The notes below the pieces were generated by a model. It saw nothing but the letters and a program-made list of their open reading frames with translations, had not been told where the DNA came from and searched no databases. The position numbers were made by a program, and so were the translations under genes. Positions 19,445-28,206 of a DNA stretch of 64,000 nucleotides are shown piece after piece. Each line of letters opens with the position of its first letter. Within the stretch, counting starts at the first letter, position 1. The DNA is from Bacteroidota bacterium (GTDB lineage: Bacteria > Bacteroidota > Bacteroidia > Bacteroidales > Dysgonomonadaceae), in NCBI GenBank assembly GCA_023424395.1, contig JAFADY010000018.1:1-64000 (forward strand), in the 5' to 3' direction.

Positions 19445-19755
19445 TCACGAAAACAAGAAATACAGTGAAAGTAAAAGTACAGCTGATGGCAGTTGTGGAA
19501 GGCAACAAGCCGAGCGAACAGACCGAGCATCTGATGTGCCAAATCGGACACAGACACGTCTTCGTAGTGGCTTATCTGAAAGGAAACGGCTACGTGAAAC
19601 TCTTTACGTTGCGCAATTTCATCGAATGGGAATACAACGGCAGACCTGCCCGAAGCATTGATATCACGCAAGACGAGTACAACAGCGATACCGTTTTTGA
19701 GCAAGTTATCGAGCGTAATTTTTTATCCCTTAATTTAAGAAATGCAGCCGTATGA
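19441..19755 (+). CDS. Conserved ICE hypothetical protein
   Basis: The 104-residue product MITKTRNTVKVKVQLMAVVEG... is predicted to be mainly beta, with no membrane segment. I use the ATG at 19441 instead of an upstream in-frame ATG because it creates an ATGA overlap with the preceding gene and drops a leader that overlaps it. Function unknown. Confidence 0.65.
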   Translation: MITKTRNTVKVKVQLMAVVEGNKPSEQTEHLMCQIGHRHVFVVAYLKGNGYVKLFTLRNFIEWEYNGRPARSIDITQDEYNSDTVFEQVIERNFLSLNLRNAAV

Positions 19756-20093
19756 AACCGATAGCCGTAAAATTCGTATCACACGAAATATCTCCGCTAA
19801 GTACTTACAGCGGGAGTAAAGTATTCAGACTAAGAGTAAAACTGAATAGTGGCGAACCTATGGACAGAGCCGAGAAGAATTGGCTTGCCGAGAACGTAAG
19901 AAGTAACAGTTATTTCAAAACCGCCGTTCCGCTGATGGGTTACCGTTTCGACTTTTCGGACGTGCTGAAAAAGTACGTGGTAAAGCAGTACGGACAATGG
20001 ACAGAATATTACGCCCCCGATAGAACGAGTTTGCGAAACATCCTTTTTGGACGCATCCAGGAAATAGTAGAAATTAATTCAGATAAACACTAA
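19752..20093 (+). CDS. Conserved ICE hypothetical protein
   Basis: The 113-residue product begins MKPIAVKFVSHEISPLSTYSG and contains MDRAEKNWLAENVRSNSYFKTAVPLMGYRFDFSDVLKKYVVKQYGQW. It overlaps the previous gene by 4 bases. No catalytic motif is apparent. It is probably cytoplasmic and cotranscribed with the pcfK-pcfJ group. Confidence 0.65.
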   Translation: MKPIAVKFVSHEISPLSTYSGSKVFRLRVKLNSGEPMDRAEKNWLAENVRSNSYFKTAVPLMGYRFDFSDVLKKYVVKQYGQWTEYYAPDRTSLRNILFGRIQEIVEINSDKH

Positions 20094-20098
20094 ACACG

Positions 20099-20326
20099 AT
20101 GAAAACAATCCCTTTACGGCTGATAATCGGCTTAATATTGATAATCGGAACGGTTTACGCCGTTTCGGTTATCCTTACCCCTGAAACGATAACGCTATTG
20201 ATGATTTTAACCGCATTTGCCGTGTTGAAGTTCATTATCCGGACAACCCTTTATCTGTTTTTCAAAGTCCTTAAATGGGCAGTTATCCTTGCCGTAATCG
20301 GGTTGCTTTTCGCATCACTTATTTAA
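20099..20326 (+). CDS. Small membrane protein
   Basis: The 75-residue product is almost wholly hydrophobic, with two or three transmembrane segments (about residues 5-25, 30-50 and 52-73) and no motif. It starts 5 bases after the previous stop and lies in the same operon. Function unknown. Confidence 0.65.
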   Translation: MKTIPLRLIIGLILIIGTVYAVSVILTPETITLLMILTAFAVLKFIIRTTLYLFFKVLKWAVILAVIGLLFASLI

Positions 20327-20350
20327 CAAACATCAAACAACAGACAGAAT

Positions 20351-20824
20351 ATGAAAACGACATCACGCATCACAGACTATGTTTTGGTCAAAGCCGATAC
20401 AAACAGCGATTGGGACGAGTGCCAATTCGCCCTAATCCATTGCACCGCAGAGTGGAAAAGCCAAATGGAATTGCGACTGCACACGCTTAAAAACATTGAA
20501 ATGGAAATCGGTTTTGCATCGCTCAATTATTACGACACGGCAGTGGATTTTTACCGCACCGATGAAGACGAGCACCCCGACATCCACACCCTTTTGAACG
20601 AAAAAGAGTGGACGTTTGTGGAGTTGGATGAAGACGAACAAGACAAGTTTTTACTTCCCGAAAGTGCATTGGACACCTACCGTTTACGCCTTTACAGAGG
20701 TGGAATGGCTATCTATACCGCTCACGGAAAGAATTCCGGCGAAGAATTTTACACAGCGGAGTTTTCCGTGTTGGACATTCTCAATCATCATCAGCAAGCA
20801 ATCAAGATTATTCAACTTCATTAA
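20351..20824 (+). CDS. Acidic ICE protein of unknown function
   Basis: The 157-residue product is acidic (DEDEHPD, ELDEDEQDKF), with no signal peptide or membrane segment. The pattern YVLVKADTNSDWDECQFALIHCT...W and FYTAEFSVLDILNHH looks globular. Its acidity recalls DNA-mimic anti-restriction proteins such as ArdA, but I see no ArdA signature, so I leave it unassigned. Its neighbours are small ICE genes. Confidence 0.6.
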   Translation: MKTTSRITDYVLVKADTNSDWDECQFALIHCTAEWKSQMELRLHTLKNIEMEIGFASLNYYDTAVDFYRTDEDEHPDIHTLLNEKEWTFVELDEDEQDKFLLPESALDTYRLRLYRGGMAIYTAHGKNSGEEFYTAEFSVLDILNHHQQAIKIIQLH

Positions 20825-20834
20825 ATCATTTGCA

Positions 20835-21065
20835 ATGAAAAGAGAAAACACCATAAACGAATGCAACGACCTTTTTATCATCGACCTAAACGGACATAAA
20901 ATAACCGTTGCAGACCTCGACAAAGCCATTGAACAAGCCAATCAGATGAAATCTTATTGGCACATCGACACCAATTTTTCGCAATCAGACAATCGCCTAT
21001 TCGCCTATTGGATGGATATACACGATAAACTGACAGCATTGAAAACAAGATTAAATCAACATTAA
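20835..21065 (+). CDS. Small ICE protein, 76 residues
   Basis: The product is MKRENTINECNDLFIIDLNG... with VADLDKAIEQANQMKSYWH and YWMDIHDKLTALKTRL. I take the ATG at 20835, 11 bases past the previous stop, instead of an upstream in-frame start lying entirely inside the previous gene. It is a predicted helical protein of unknown function, in the run that leads to pcfK. Confidence 0.65.
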   Translation: MKRENTINECNDLFIIDLNGHKITVADLDKAIEQANQMKSYWHIDTNFSQSDNRLFAYWMDIHDKLTALKTRLNQH

Positions 21066-21084
21066 CCCTTTAAACAGACAGAAA

Positions 21085-21492
21085 ATGAAAACTACCGAAC
21101 ATTTCAAACGCACCATAGAAACCTATCTTGCAGAAAGAGCCTATAAGGACGAACTATTTGCCGTATCGTTTAACAATCCCGATAAAAATATAGACGACTG
21201 CATTACATTCATTCTTAACTACGTGAAACAGAGCGGTATTTGTGGATTTTCCGACGAGGAAATTTACTCACTTGCCGTTCATTACTTTGACGAGCCAAGT
21301 ATCGAAATTGGCAAGCCTATCAACTGCAATATAATTGTAAATCATACGATCACTCTAACGCCCGAAGAAAAGGAACAGGCACGGCAGAACGCCTTGAAAC
21401 GTGCCGAAAACGAAATTTATGAGCGTATGACCAAAGTACGGAAACGCCCGACCGCACCGACTGAAACCGCCATACAAAAAAGCCTTTTTTGA
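21085..21492 (+). CDS. pcfK: PcfK-like protein
   Basis: The 135-residue product has the PcfK family pattern: MKTTEHFKRTIETYLAERA near the start, then IDDCITFILNYVKQSGICGFSDEEIYSLAVHYFDE, and a basic helical tail. The name comes from the enterococcal pCF10 conjugation region; its molecular role is unknown. It is followed after 3 bases by pcfJ, the conserved partner in Bacteroidota ICEs. Confidence 0.85.
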   Translation: MKTTEHFKRTIETYLAERAYKDELFAVSFNNPDKNIDDCITFILNYVKQSGICGFSDEEIYSLAVHYFDEPSIEIGKPINCNIIVNHTITLTPEEKEQARQNALKRAENEIYERMTKVRKRPTAPTETAIQKSLF

Positions 21493-21495
21493 GAA

Positions 21496-22779
21496 ATGAA
21501 ACCGAGAACGAAATTTCAAAAGCAAGTCGCCGAACAAAGTAAGCGACTTGCCCCAATCACTCAAAAGCAGCGGGATTGGGCATTTCAAAACTGTTTTGAA
21601 CAGCAAGCCCGACGGCTGAAAAACGGCACACTGACCTGCTTGGAGTGCGGACATTCGTGGAAAAGCGGACACGCCTTGCATGAAACGATTTGCGGATGCA
21701 CGTGTCCTCATTGTGGCACGAAAGTGAAAGTAGTCGACAGCCGAAAACAGTCGTTCAAGCAAGCCGATTATTATGGAATATATACCGTTTGCGGTGGCTA
21801 TCAAGTTTTGCGGTATTTCTTTTTGGAAAAGTATTGCCAAGTGGGCAGTCCGGCACGATTGCATTGCAGGGAAGTAGTACAACATTGGATATCACCGAGC
21901 GGAAAATCCGAGATAATGGCACGTTCCCGATGTATGAGCGTACTGTATTACGATGCTTGGAATTGGTCGTCCGACCTCGAAATCCGGCAAGAACGGCAGG
22001 CACATCTTGTTTCTCCAATTGCCGTTTATCCGCACAAACGGTTTATTCCCGAAGTGAAACGCAACGGTTTCCGTGGCGATTTTCACAGACTTACGCCCCG
22101 AAACTTTTTTAGAAATATTCTTTCTGACAGCCGAATGGAAACTTTGCTGAAATCGGGACAGATTGATTTGTTTCGTTACTTTTCCATCAAACGTTCGCAA
22201 AATTTGGATGATTTTTGGGTAAGTATCCGCATTTGCATTCGCAACAAGTACACCATTTCGGATGTGTCGATATGGTGTGATTATGTGGATTTATTGCGGT
22301 TTTTTGGGAAAGATTTATCGAACGCCAAATTCGTCTGCCCCGCTGATTTGAGAGCCGAACACGACCGCTGGATGCGCAAGAAACAGGCTTGGCAGAAACG
22401 GCAGGAAAAAGAGAAACAGCGGGAACAGATTTTGAAAAACGAAACCGTGTATCAAGAGCTAAAATCGAAGTTTTTGGGATTGGAATTTTCGGACGGACAG
22501 TTGCACGTGCGGGTTTTGCAGGATGTAAACGAGTTTTTTGAAGAAGGAAATGCCCTCAAACATTGTGTTTTCACGAACGATTATTTTCTTAAACCCGAAA
22601 CACTGATTTTTTCGGCACAGATTAACGGCAAACGCATTGAGACCGTTGAAGTATCGCTTGACACAATGACTGTTATCCAATCTCGTGGCGTTTGCAACCA
22701 AAATACGGAATGGCACGACCAAATTATTTCACTTGTAAACCGAAATGCGCATCTGATTAGGAAACGGATGAGTGCATAA
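21496..22779 (+). CDS. pcfJ: PcfJ-like protein
   Basis: The 427-residue product has a zinc-binding region with CLECGHSW and CTCPHCGTK cysteine pairs (about residues 42-78). The PcfJ core is toward the C-terminus: DVNEFFEEGNALKHCVFTNDYF and ETVEVSLDTMTVIQSRG. PcfJ proteins accompany PcfK in conjugative elements, and their biochemical function is not established. The gene ends the rightward operon, and a terminator hairpin begins 34 bases downstream. Confidence 0.85.
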   Translation: MKPRTKFQKQVAEQSKRLAPITQKQRDWAFQNCFEQQARRLKNGTLTCLECGHSWKSGHALHETICGCTCPHCGTKVKVVDSRKQSFKQADYYGIYTVCGGYQVLRYFFLEKYCQVGSPARLHCREVVQHWISPSGKSEIMARSRCMSVLYYDAWNWSSDLEIRQERQAHLVSPIAVYPHKRFIPEVKRNGFRGDFHRLTPRNFFRNILSDSRMETLLKSGQIDLFRYFSIKRSQNLDDFWVSIRICIRNKYTISDVSIWCDYVDLLRFFGKDLSNAKFVCPADLRAEHDRWMRKKQAWQKRQEKEKQREQILKNETVYQELKSKFLGLEFSDGQLHVRVLQDVNEFFEEGNALKHCVFTNDYFLKPETLIFSAQINGKRIETVEVSLDTMTVIQSRGVCNQNTEWHDQIISLVNRNAHLIRKRMSA

Positions 22780-22812
22780 ATTCAAATGTGATTTGTTCTT
22801 TCTGACTGTTTG

Positions 22813-22853
22813 GAAGTCCTTGAAACTGAAAAGTTTTGGGGACTTCTTTTTTT
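22813..22853 (+). terminator. Terminator of the small-ORF/pcfKJ operon
   Basis: GAAGTCC (22813-22819) pairs with GGACTTC (22840-22846). An inner AAACT/AGTTT stem strengthens it, and eight T residues follow. It is placed just after the pcfJ stop. Confidence 0.75.
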
Positions 22854-22998
22854 GATAGAAAAAAGGCGGACAAAAAAAGAAGCAAAAAAATCCGCGAAAG
22901 GATATCCCCTTATTCCTGATTATTTTCGTGAGGGTTTGATTATCTGAGAATTTTGACGATAAATGATAAAATCCCATTTTTCCCAAAAAAGAAATTAC

Positions 22999-23006
22999 TA
23001 TCTTTG
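22999..23006 (+). promoter_or_regulatory. -7 promoter box upstream of the PH-domain gene
   Basis: TATCTTTG matches TAnnTTTG, about 135 bases before the ATG at 23141. The rest of the 22,854-23,140 gap shows nothing else that I recognise. Confidence 0.4.
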
Positions 23007-23140
23007 TCTAAAGAAAAAACAATTTTTTTGTTCTTTTACACTAAGCCAGGGCTATTCTCATTTGAAAGACAATCTACTGACAGCTGATAAATCCGAGAAA
23101 CTTAATCAATAATTTCTTGTTTCAAATAAATGATTTAAAA

Positions 23141-23611
23141 ATGAGATATATAGAAAAAACATTACTTGCGGGAGAGAAAATTAGCTACCGCGCCAAAATT
23201 CATTGGTGGACTTTTGTTGCACCTTCCATCTCTTTATTAATTGGTTTGTTCCTGATCCCATCGGGGAGTATATTTTTAGCTATATTGGGCTATATCTTTC
23301 TTCTGGTCGGTATTTACGGAATAATCAATCGGGGTATTGAGCGTGCTTGTGCTGATTTTGTTGTAACCAACAAACGGGTTATTTTCAAAACCGGTTTACT
23401 GCGTCGGGATATTGTGGATTTACAATTGAGTAAGGCAGAAGCTATCGCTTTCAAGGAAAATCTTTGGGGAAGAATGCTCAATTTCGGTTCGTTAATTGTT
23501 ACAACCGGAGGTGCAACCAACGTTTATCCGTGGATACATGATCCTTTGAGTTTCCGTAAAGCAATCAGCGAAGAAATTGACAGGTATGCGGGAAAATCAC
23601 TCGATGAATAA
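23141..23611 (+). CDS. Bacterial PH-domain (bPH_2) membrane protein
   Basis: The 156-residue protein starts MRYIEKTLLAGEKISYRAKIHWWTF, then two closely spaced membrane segments (about 28-70), then the YdbS/bPH_2 core: VVTNKRVIFKTGLLRRDIVDLQLSKAEAIAFKENLWGRMLNFGSLIVTTGG. These proteins probably assemble at the inner membrane. I choose the ATG at 23141, which starts exactly at the family pattern; an ATG 24 bases upstream is possible. It stands alone between the pcfJ operon and the tra operon. Confidence 0.85.
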   Translation: MRYIEKTLLAGEKISYRAKIHWWTFVAPSISLLIGLFLIPSGSIFLAILGYIFLLVGIYGIINRGIERACADFVVTNKRVIFKTGLLRRDIVDLQLSKAEAIAFKENLWGRMLNFGSLIVTTGGATNVYPWIHDPLSFRKAISEEIDRYAGKSLDE

Positions 23612-23938
23612 GGAACAATAGTAATTATACCCTGCTGACGCGATGCAAACGTGAAGAAGGACATTGAACGTTGAGATACTGAAAACGGGATATACACCTG
23701 TAACCAAATTTCACAGTTGCCACCGTTTTTTCCGCCCGGAATATTTTATAGAAAGAGACCGAACTGTTTTAACGAAGCTTTTGGTATGGTTCAGGTGTGC
23801 CCGAGCGGTTGTGAATTGGAGAAAACAAGTGTTAAAGCCATAAAAAAAGCGTTAAAGCGAAAGATATTAAATAACGAGAGTGCCTATCCTCGCGGACCGG
23901 CACTCTCCAGACAATCAAAAACGAACGATCAAACTCAA
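23612..23938. other. Intergenic region at the end of the tra operon, with hairpin
   Basis: No credible gene is present. GAGAGTGCC (23876-23884) and GGCACTCTC (23899-23907) form a 9-bp stem just beyond the traQ stop, where the leftward transfer operon should end. The downstream T-run is weak, so I call it a possible terminator. Confidence 0.4.
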
Positions 23939-24388
23939 TTATTCATTTATATCTTCCTGTTTGTGGTTGAAATTGAAGCGAAGTGTTTGAGACTGTTTGT
24001 GATTGTCTTCAAACACAATCTCAAAGCTTTGTTGCTCTTTACTTCCTGAAGTATAATACAAATTGAAATCTCCCGAAGAAATCTCATACCGGTCATTTGG
24101 AACCAATGGGTTGCCGTCTTTGCCGATTTGCAAAATCCCGATACCGTCGAATTGAAAAAATCGCAGTGTATAGCGTGCATCGGCGTAATTGCCTTCGGTA
24201 GTCAGCGCACAGCGAATTTCCACCTGCTCTCCAAGCTTTATTTCTTTGGGCACAGGCATTGTTTCTACACGGAACGGGTAAGCCTGCTGAATATCCAGTT
24301 CGCTATCACAAGCAGATAGACAAAACCCCGCAACGAGCAGCACTCCCACTGCCCATGAATTAGCAACTATTTTACGTTTTATTTTCAT
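23939..24388 (-). CDS. traQ: Conjugative transposon protein TraQ (DUF3872)
   Basis: The 149-residue lipoprotein has a signal sequence ending GFCLSAC (lipobox) and the DUF3872 pattern: YPFRVETMPVPKEIKLGEQVEIRCALTTEGNYADARYTLRFFQFDGIG. TraQ is encoded at the end of CTnDOT-type transfer operons and is expected at the outer membrane. It is the last tra gene here; the TraP gene normally between traO and traQ is absent. Confidence 0.88.
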   Translation of the reverse strand: MKIKRKIVANSWAVGVLLVAGFCLSACDSELDIQQAYPFRVETMPVPKEIKLGEQVEIRCALTTEGNYADARYTLRFFQFDGIGILQIGKDGNPLVPNDRYEISSGDFNLYYTSGSKEQQSFEIVFEDNHKQSQTLRFNFNHKQEDINE

Positions 24389-24401
24389 TGTCGATCTGAT
24401 T

Positions 24402-24971
24402 TTAAAAAATTATTCTGATTCCTGTCTGCAATGCCGGACGAAACATTTCCACATCGCTTCCCCAAAGCACGTTGCATTTTCCTTTCACGAACACGATAAG
24501 ATTGTCCGCAGCATAAATATCCAACGATAAGTGGTATGCTCCACCGTAAACAAACCGGTCTTTATCCAGCAACGTGGCGCCATCGGAGAGTATTTTCTCG
24601 TTCCGGTTAACCGCTTCATATCCTGCAACAGCAGTAATTCCGGTGTTCAGCAATACATTCTTTCCGGCATCGGAAAACAGGTTAAGCATATATCCGCTTT
24701 CAAAAGCCACCGTTTCCGAAGGAATAAACGTATCGCGATACGCAAAATGCTTCTTCGCATATTCCAACCCGAAAAGCCAGTGATTCGCCTTTCTGTGGTT
24801 AGCGGTCATAGCCATATTCGCCACGAAATTTCCGTTGTCGAATAGCTTGTTTTCCGTTACGGGTACACCAACCGACAGCTGCAATCCCCGTTCTCCGGGA
24901 ATTAACCGCTGTGCGTGCGATACGGCGGCTATCGCCACCGTCATCGCCACTATCAATACTAACCTTTTCAT
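24402..24971 (-). CDS. traO: Conjugative transposon protein TraO
   Basis: The 189-residue product has a signal peptide (MKRLVLIVAMTVAIAAVSHAQR) and a beta-rich body resembling an outer-membrane barrel: GERGLQLSVGVPVTENKLFDNGNF and GLEYAKKHFAYRDTFIPSETVAFESGYM. It fits the TraO family of Bacteroides conjugative transposons. The gene abuts traN (shared base 24971). Confidence 0.9.
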   Translation of the reverse strand: MKRLVLIVAMTVAIAAVSHAQRLIPGERGLQLSVGVPVTENKLFDNGNFVANMAMTANHRKANHWLFGLEYAKKHFAYRDTFIPSETVAFESGYMLNLFSDAGKNVLLNTGITAVAGYEAVNRNEKILSDGATLLDKDRFVYGGAYHLSLDIYAADNLIVFVKGKCNVLWGSDVEMFRPALQTGIRIIF

Positions 24972-25885
24972 TAGAATTTCAGCTTTAAGTTATCGATGTT
25001 TTTCGCACGGATCAAATCCTCGTTTTCAAGGATAAAACTCTGGTGACGCCCGCCGTTTTCTTCAAAGAGCGTAACGACAAGCTGTTTGTCGTCCGGCAGG
25101 GTAAACTGTTCAAGAGCGAACACAGAACGTTGTGTTTGGTATCCGCTTATACGGGTAACCTCGTTGAACGAGCGCAGCGGCTGCAACACCTGTTCCTGTA
25201 TGGCGGTGCGTTTCGCCACTTTTTTATCCACAACCTTAAACGTAATAAAATCTACCTGGTAAGGCATCTGATTCTGGTTCTTTGTCAGCGTGTGAAAGTA
25301 GAGCAAGCTGTTGTGCGTGTATAACCCGCGCAACAAGAACTGCACACCGAATCTCTTACTTCCGATGTGGTTGATTTCCCTTTTGTTATTCTGCCAGATC
25401 GTTTTCATGATCAGCTGTACCAATACGGGAGATTCATTCCCCAATTCCTTAAAATAAATATCCTGCTTATTGGACGGCAGGTTGTTGTTGCCCGAATGTA
25501 GAAAGTCCTTCATTTCGATGTTCAACCGTTCCGGTTCTTCGGCATATTTTACGTTGAACGCATAAAAACTTCCGTCGTTACAGATCACCGAAAGATTGGT
25601 TTCCGTTTCAAAATCGCGTACGGCCGCTTTCACACGCAACACGTTTTCCGCATCATCCGCTTTTCCCGCAATGATGTTCGAACTTCCCAGATCCACATAA
25701 CGGATTTGTGCGGGAAAAATCAGGTGTACGGTTTTGTCATACGTAACAGAAAGTCCGTAAGGCAGCACGACACGCCCGTCGGGAACGGTTTTGCTTAACC
25801 CCCGATACAGATCGCCCGAAGATAGCTGGGCGTTCAACGAAACTGCTCCAACGAGCAGTACAAATAATAACATTACTTTTCTCAT
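24971..25885 (-). CDS. traN: Conjugative transposon protein TraN (DUF4138)
   Basis: The 304-residue product has a signal peptide (MRKVMLLFVLLVGAVSLNAQ) and the DUF4138 core, with LSVTYDKTVHLIFPAQIRYVDLGSSNIIAGKADDAENVLRVKA, the TonB-box-like/VirB9-like periplasmic region. TraN is believed to form the outer-membrane core with TraM. It is followed at once by traO. Confidence 0.92.
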   Translation of the reverse strand: MRKVMLLFVLLVGAVSLNAQLSSGDLYRGLSKTVPDGRVVLPYGLSVTYDKTVHLIFPAQIRYVDLGSSNIIAGKADDAENVLRVKAAVRDFETETNLSVICNDGSFYAFNVKYAEEPERLNIEMKDFLHSGNNNLPSNKQDIYFKELGNESPVLVQLIMKTIWQNNKREINHIGSKRFGVQFLLRGLYTHNSLLYFHTLTKNQNQMPYQVDFITFKVVDKKVAKRTAIQEQVLQPLRSFNEVTRISGYQTQRSVFALEQFTLPDDKQLVVTLFEENGGRHQSFILENEDLIRAKNIDNLKLKF

Positions 25886-25951
25886 ATTAAAAATTGGATT
25901 TTAGTGGTTGATTGAATGATCAGTTTTTTTAAATAACCTTGATGTAAACTG

Positions 25952-27244
25952 CTAAGAAGCTTTCAGGAACAGCCTGTGGCCGCTTTTGAGAGTCACCTTC
26001 ACCTCCCGCATTTTGTTTCCGAAGTATTGCGAAGCCCCCTGTAAAAGCCCCCGTCCCACATCGGATGCGACTTGCTGCCCCACGTTCGACGAAAAGGTAA
26101 AACTCGTTCCGGCAGACTGTCCCATTCCGGCGGCAATCTCTCTGGCGGCATTGGCTTCGAGGGAATTGGGAATAAACACACCCTGTTGTCCGTCCGTATC
26201 GTACGCAGTAAGGTTTACGGCAATGATCCGTTCCCGGTGTTCAGTGCTCGTTACCGAAAGAGACAAACGGTTACCCTGTACCTTAGCTATTGCCGTAAGC
26301 AACGTATTTTTAGGGATATACATATTGGCTACCCGTGCCGCTTCCAACAGGCGCAGGCGCACGGTTTCACCGTCCTTGAGCGTCACTGTTTCGTACACCG
26401 ATACTTTCAACGTGTTTTTATCGGGGATATCATCGCTTGTTTGTTCAGCCGAAAAGAAATGGCGGTTGCGCTCCTGAAGCTGTTCGGCCATAAACACGCT
26501 GTCCGGTACTTCCTGATAGAGTGCCGACACCACCGTTACTGCATCGGGATAAACCGTGAGCACGGGTTCTTTGGCTTCCGCCCGGGCATGGGCATTCACT
26601 GGTGTTCCGTCCATCGGCCGCTCAACAGCAGCTTCGAACGGATTGACCGGTGTTGCCGGAGCCTGCGGCAGGTAACGGGCCGCCATTTCGTAGGATTTTT
26701 CCATCAGTTCTAACTGTTGCTGAACATCATTCCGGTCTTCCTCCTGCCTGTCCAGCCGCCATTTCAGCTCCTCGATCTCGTCCCGCATCGCCTCTTTCTC
26801 GTAATCGTACCGCGGCTCGCTGTAAAAGGAAGCCATTTCGTTTTGGGCGCTCTGGTACTGCGCTACGGAACGGCCTATCTCATGGTTGTTGCCGCTCTCG
26901 TCCATCGCTTCGTCCTCCTGCCGGGTTTGAGACGAAAAATAATCCGCCAGGCTGTTCATTCCCAGTGTCCGCTCGTTTTCCCGATCCGACCGGGTTTCCA
27001 TTTCATAAGCTTTGATCTTGTTGTCCGGCAGTTCCTCACTGGCTGCCTGCGGCACGTCGATGTTGACGGCAACTGCTTCCGATGCCTTTTTGTCGCCCCC
27101 GGAGAACATTCCCCTGACGATAAAGAACATCACGGTGCAAAAGATCAGCCCGATAGCGGAATAGGCCGCTATTTTCTTCAGTTTCTCCCGCTGTTCGGGA
27201 GAAAGTTCCTTTTTGGAAGGTTTTTTATCCTTTTCCTGTGTCAT
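25952..27244 (-). CDS. traM: Conjugative transposon protein TraM (VirB10-like)
   Basis: The 430-residue product has a cytoplasmic basic N-terminus (KPSKKELSPEQREKLKK), a single membrane segment (IAAYSAIGLIFCTVMFFIV), a long charged coiled region and a C-terminal TrbI/VirB10-like domain: NMYIPKNTLLTAIAKVQGNRLSLSVTS and GQQGVFIPNSLEANAAREIAAGMGQSAG. It bridges the inner and outer membranes of the transfer machine. I use the ATG at 27244; an upstream TTG would add two residues. It overlaps traL. Confidence 0.92.
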   Translation of the reverse strand: MTQEKDKKPSKKELSPEQREKLKKIAAYSAIGLIFCTVMFFIVRGMFSGGDKKASEAVAVNIDVPQAASEELPDNKIKAYEMETRSDRENERTLGMNSLADYFSSQTRQEDEAMDESGNNHEIGRSVAQYQSAQNEMASFYSEPRYDYEKEAMRDEIEELKWRLDRQEEDRNDVQQQLELMEKSYEMAARYLPQAPATPVNPFEAAVERPMDGTPVNAHARAEAKEPVLTVYPDAVTVVSALYQEVPDSVFMAEQLQERNRHFFSAEQTSDDIPDKNTLKVSVYETVTLKDGETVRLRLLEAARVANMYIPKNTLLTAIAKVQGNRLSLSVTSTEHRERIIAVNLTAYDTDGQQGVFIPNSLEANAAREIAAGMGQSAGTSFTFSSNVGQQVASDVGRGLLQGASQYFGNKMREVKVTLKSGHRLFLKAS

Positions 27245-27485
27245 TGTCAATTTTTTTAATCGGTTTAATAATAAGTACGGTATCCGTCCGTATCGTGGAG
27301 TCGATCAATAACTCTGTCGGTGGACGACCGTGTTTCCTTTCCACGGTGAATTTCACGATAAAAAAACAGGTCAGCAGCCCGTAAACGGACAGCAGCCCTA
27401 CAACCATCCTGCCGTGCGCCCGCGGCGACAATCTGTCGAACCGCCTTTTCAGCCAAAAATGAAGTTTGTCGTAATACGTTCCCAT
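27225..27485 (-). CDS. traL: Conjugative transposon protein TraL (DUF3989)
   Basis: The 86-residue product MGTYYDKLHFWLKRRFDRLSPRAHGRM... has one membrane segment (VVGLLSVYGLLTCFFIVKF) and matches the short DUF3989/TraL proteins. I start at 27485, five bases after the traK stop, since the longer upstream frame is a shadow of traK. It overlaps traM by 20 bases. Confidence 0.85.
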   Translation of the reverse strand: MGTYYDKLHFWLKRRFDRLSPRAHGRMVVGLLSVYGLLTCFFIVKFTVERKHGRPPTELLIDSTIRTDTVLIIKPIKKIDNDTGKG

Positions 27486-27490
27486 GGCCT

Positions 27491-28114
27491 TTAGCGTTTG
27501 ATGGTTTGTAAATCTCTGTTTTCGCGCACGAGAAAGTTCTCCAGAATAAACCCCTGCGGGTTGTTGTCCGAGCGCACCGAGTTGATCAGCGTGCATTCCG
27601 TTACCAGGCTCCGCTCGGTGATATTGCTCGAACGCAGGATGTATTGCTTGGCAAACGTCGTTACCCGGTACGGGTAATGTTCGAAGTCGCACCGCATCGA
27701 ATCGATCTGGACGCGCTGGTGCACGTTGCCTGACAGGATGCGCGTGTAGTATCCCTTTTCCGACAAATCCCTGTAATAGTTGTAGGTCGATTTGTCCGAG
27801 AGGTCAAATGCCCGTTTCATGTTGCTCTCGATGGCATCCTTGTCCGGCGCCAGCGTGAAGAACAGTTCGTGGAAGCGGCGCACGTGTTCGCGCGCCTCGA
27901 CCGGACGGTTTAACGCCGCATCCTGCGAGAGCGCCACCATCAGCGACTTGCCGTTGTCCAGCACGTACACCTTTTGCCGTTGTTTTTCGGCGAAGGAGTA
28001 AGACTTCCACAGGGCAAACGTGCACACCGAGATACAGAGCACCCCGAAGACTGCGGCATACAGCCGTATCTGTTTAAAATTGCTTTCGATATTGTTGAGT
28101 GATTTGAATTCCAT
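27491..28114 (-). CDS. traK: Conjugative transposon protein TraK (VirB8-like)
   Basis: The 207-residue product MEFKSLNNIESNFKQIRLYAAVFGVLCISVC... has one N-terminal membrane segment and a periplasmic domain with KVYVLDNGKSLMVALSQDA and REHVRRFHELFFTLAPD. It matches TraK of Bacteroides elements, the VirB8-like scaffold protein. I choose the ATG at 28114, which gives the family N-terminus, over a longer overlapping frame running into traJ. Confidence 0.92.
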   Translation of the reverse strand: MEFKSLNNIESNFKQIRLYAAVFGVLCISVCTFALWKSYSFAEKQRQKVYVLDNGKSLMVALSQDAALNRPVEAREHVRRFHELFFTLAPDKDAIESNMKRAFDLSDKSTYNYYRDLSEKGYYTRILSGNVHQRVQIDSMRCDFEHYPYRVTTFAKQYILRSSNITERSLVTECTLINSVRSDNNPQGFILENFLVRENRDLQTIKR

Positions 28115-28206
28115 ATTTGTTGGTTTTGAATGGACGGCCAACATGAACGAAAAGTTCATCCGTCTCCTATCCATCTGATTACTGATAACTGCTAACTGAA
28201 ATCCGA

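Noticed and set aside
20351..20824. ArdA anti-restriction protein
   Set aside because: Acidic and ICE-encoded, but I cannot find ArdA signature segments.
23717..24049. 110-codon plus-strand frame
   Set aside because: It overlaps the traQ gene and its C-terminal part is the antisense of traQ.
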